A DNA stretch of 6,822 bases from Candidatus Ectomicrobium neotermitis (GTDB taxonomy: Bacteria > Elusimicrobiota > Endomicrobiia > Endomicrobiales > Endomicrobiaceae). Position 1 is the stretch's first letter. Each line of letters starts with the position of its first letter. The DNA lies in the NCBI GenBank assembly GCA_031283745.1, contig JAITBH010000040.1, positions 1-6,822 on the forward strand, given 5' to 3'. Of the stretch, positions 4,532 through 6,822 are shown piece after piece. The notes under the pieces were generated by a model. That model was given only the letters and a program-made list of their open reading frames with translations. It was not told the origin of the DNA and ran no database searches. A program made the translations under genes and the position numbers.

Positions 4532-6822
4532 ACTTAAATTTTGCAAAGGTCTCAATTAAGAGGCCTACCTTCATTTTGTCGCTTTTGTCGGTGTTGATAA
4601 TTTTAGGCATAGCGGCTTATCGGCAGATGAGCTTAGCGATGTATCCCGATGTCGAGATTCCTTATGTGTCGGTAACCATTGAATATGACGGGGCGGATCC
4701 GGAGGAAGTTGAGGAGCTGATAACGCGTCCGATTGAGGATGCGATAAGCAGCGTGGCGGGTTTAGCACACCTTTATTCTATAAGCGAGCAAAGCTATAGC
4801 GTGGTTTTTGGGCAGTTTGACCTTGATGTCAACCCCGAAACCGCCTTGGCTGATGTTAGAGATGCGGTGAGCAGGGCGCAAAAGCAGCTTCCTACCTCTG
4901 GAGTTGACCCGGCGGTTATCGAGCAGTTAGACCCAAACAGTATGCCTATCTCAACGATAAGCCTTAAATCGGAGACGATGACACCCAAAGAGCTTTATAC
5001 CTTTGCAAACAATACCGTCTCTTTAGACCTTTCCCGCGTCAATGGTGTTGCAAGGGTGGATATTGTTGGCGGGGTGGTGCGGGAAATACATATAAATGTA
5101 GATAGAGACAAGCTCTACGATTACCGCCTCACACTCTCAAGAATTGCCTCAAATATCGCATCAAACAGTCTAAATGTCCCTGTTGGGGATATTCCGCAGG
5201 GGCCGGTGGAGCTGACTTTTAGGTCTTTGGGGCAGTTTAAGAGCCTTGACGATATATCTAATACCATCGTCAACTTCAGCGGAAACGATATTCCCGTAAC
5301 CGTAAAAGATTTGGGGGTGGTGGTTGACGATGTGCAAAAAGAGCAAAACAGAGTGCGTATTTCTGAAAGGGAAAACGGGCAGATGAAAACCAGCTCCGGG
5401 GTGCTTTTGCGGGTATATAAACAGTCGAAATACAATGAGGTCAAGCTTGCCGATGATATTCAAAGTAAAGTCAGAGAGTTGAACACAAAGTATTCGCTGA
5501 TGTCAGCAAAACCTTCTATGTCTGTGCTTACGGACAATGCCTCAATGGTGAGGTTGATGTTGGGGGATACAAGGCAGACGATTTTTCTGGGGATCATTCT
5601 TGCCGTTTTGGTGGTCTACTTTTTCTTGGGCAGCTGGCGGTCGACATTTATAACCGCTTTAGCCCTGCCAAATAGCTTAATCGGGGCTTTTGTTTTCATG
5701 TATGTTTTCGGCTTTTCCATAAATGTCATCTCTTTGATGGCAATCTCTTTAGCTGTGGGGCTGCTCATTGACGATGCGATTGTGGTTAGAGAAAACATTT
5801 ATCGGCACTATCAAGAAGGAAAAACGCCGATACGAGCCGCAATCGATGGAACAAATGAGGTTACGATGGCTGTGATAGCTACTACGAGTGCTGTTATATC
5901 GGTGTTTCTGCCGATCTCTTTTATGAGCGGAATGGTGGGCAAGATGTTTATGGAGTTTGGGCTGACTGTGGTCTTTGTGATGATTATCTCTATCCTTGAC
6001 GCACTGACTATTGCACCGATGCTTTCGGCATATATCATCAATGATCACGATAAAGGCAAAAAAATCAGCCCCGCCCAGCAAAAAGCTGTCGCTTTTATTC
6101 ACAAACTGACTTTGGACTGGTTTTCTAAGGTTTATTCGGCAGTCGACAATTTCTATATCGCGGCGGTGCGTTTAGTTTTGAGGCATAAACTAAAAACAAT
6201 CTTGATAACGGCACTGGTGTTTACAGCAGCACTGCTGATAGCTTTCAGGCTAAAGGTGAATTTTATGCCCAACATAAATCTCGGGCAGTTTTATATCTCA
6301 ATTCAAGCTGAGGCAGGGGCAGATTTAGATGCCACCGATAAGTATGCCTCTGAGGTTGAGGCGATACTCTTAAATGACCCCAATGTCGACTTTTCTTTTA
6401 CCACGGTAGGCAATAGCAAAGCCCAATATAATCAAGCGTCCATCTATGTGAGAATGGTCGATAAGCCAACGATGACCACTGAGGATTTTCAAAACCTCAT
6501 AAGGTCAAAAATGGCAGGCAAACTTGGCAATGCGAGCATGTCTTTTGCGACTTCGGTGGGTTTGTCAGGCGGGCAGAGCCAAGTGATGTATAACCTTGTG
6601 GGGGATACGCAGAGCAAGTTGGCTGAGGTTGAGAGTGTGTTGATAGAGAGGTTTAGGCAGATTCCGAGCTTTGTTGACCTCAATACAAACTATATGCAGG
6701 GCAACCCTGAGTTCCAGATAAATTTTAATTTTGAGCAGATGAATAAGTTAGGCATCAATTCCGTAACTGCGGGCAATGAGTTGAGGTCTATGGTGGCGGG
6801 CAATATCGCCGCTCAATATAGA
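4528..6822 (+). CDS. RND-family efflux transporter, HAE1/AcrB type (3' end cut by window)
   Basis: Inner-membrane proton-driven pump subunit that exports drugs or other hydrophobic compounds, normally with a membrane-fusion protein and an outer-membrane channel. The frame is open for 765 codons to the right edge, about three quarters of the usual 1,000-1,050. The GTG start overlaps the trxB stop as GTGA, and GGAGG (4519-4523) precedes it. Features in order are TM1 (about residues 13-31) and a first porter domain with MYPDVEIPYVSVTIEYDGADPEEVEE. TM2-TM6 span about 353-505 and include GLLIDDAIVVREN with proton-relay Asp415 and Asp416 (AcrB Asp407/Asp408). TM7 is near 556-575, and the second porter domain starts at FMPNINLGQFYISIQAEAGAD. 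The partner lysine (AcrB Lys940) would lie beyond the window. No membrane-fusion or outer-membrane gene lies upstream; they may follow downstream. The substrate cannot be told from the sequence. Confidence 0.95.
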   Translation, partial: MNLNFAKVSIKRPTFILSLLSVLIILGIAAYRQMSLAMYPDVEIPYVSVTIEYDGADPEEVEELITRPIEDAISSVAGLAHLYSISEQSYSVVFGQFDLDVNPETALADVRDAVSRAQKQLPTSGVDPAVIEQLDPNSMPISTISLKSETMTPKELYTFANNTVSLDLSRVNGVARVDIVGGVVREIHINVDRDKLYDYRLTLSRIASNIASNSLNVPVGDIPQGPVELTFRSLGQFKSLDDISNTIVNFSGNDIPVTVKDLGVVVDDVQKEQNRVRISERENGQMKTSSGVLLRVYKQSKYNEVKLADDIQSKVRELNTKYSLMSAKPSMSVLTDNASMVRLMLGDTRQTIFLGIILAVLVVYFFLGSWRSTFITALALPNSLIGAFVFMYVFGFSINVISLMAISLAVGLLIDDAIVVRENIYRHYQEGKTPIRAAIDGTNEVTMAVIATTSAVISVFLPISFMSGMVGKMFMEFGLTVVFVMIISILDALTIAPMLSAYIINDHDKGKKISPAQQKAVAFIHKLTLDWFSKVYSAVDNFYIAAVRLVLRHKLKTILITALVFTAALLIAFRLKVNFMPNINLGQFYISIQAEAGADLDATDKYASEVEAILLNDPNVDFSFTTVGNSKAQYNQASIYVRMVDKPTMTTEDFQNLIRSKMAGKLGNASMSFATSVGLSGGQSQVMYNLVGDTQSKLAEVESVLIERFRQIPSFVDLNTNYMQGNPEFQINFNFEQMNKLGINSVTAGNELRSMVAGNIAAQYR

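Overview
The window is bacterial and moderately AT-rich, with densely packed genes and clear Shine-Dalgarno sites. A secreted protein gene runs leftward off the left edge. After a 521-base intergenic region, six tightly spaced rightward genes run off the right edge: def, a broken fmt, trxA, a small secreted protein, trxB and an RND efflux transporter. Secreted proteins with AxA-type cleavage sites, an RND (HAE1/AcrB-type) pump and a thioredoxin system suggest a Gram-negative-type, didermic bacterium. The mixture of conserved housekeeping genes and a gene killed by one nonsense codon would suit a host-associated lineage such as the Elusimicrobia/Endomicrobia. That placement is a weak impression, not something the sequence proves.

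Layout. Positions 1-718 (minus strand) hold the 5' part of a gene for an exported protein. Its most convincing start (ATG with a Shine-Dalgarno site) lies upstream of a stretch of simple-sequence DNA, so the predicted N-terminus carries a low-complexity extension of about 80 residues before the signal-anchor segment. Positions 511-921 form an unusual simple-sequence element. The left half is purine-rich on the + strand and lies inside the gene. The right half is pyrimidine/T-G-rich and intergenic. The two halves share perfect inverted blocks of 25, 16 and 16 bases in nested order. Positions 936-1239 are AT-rich. They carry three exact matches to the DnaA-box consensus TTWTNCACA, a near match, and three direct copies of TGGGGAYAACT. 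Together with the divergent gene orientation this makes a candidate replication origin or DnaA-controlled region.

Positions 1240-6822 look like one transcription unit. Peptide deformylase (def) overlaps methionyl-tRNA formyltransferase (fmt) by 7 bases. The fmt frame is interrupted by a single in-frame TAA at codon 179, although the C-terminal domain continues intact in the same frame. Thioredoxin, a cysteine-free secreted protein and thioredoxin reductase follow, giving a complete NADPH-to-thioredoxin electron path. The RND transporter starts with a GTG that overlaps the trxB stop codon.

The observations most worth following are the fmt nonsense mutation next to an intact def, the candidate origin, and the inverted simple-sequence element that is read into the leader of the exported protein.
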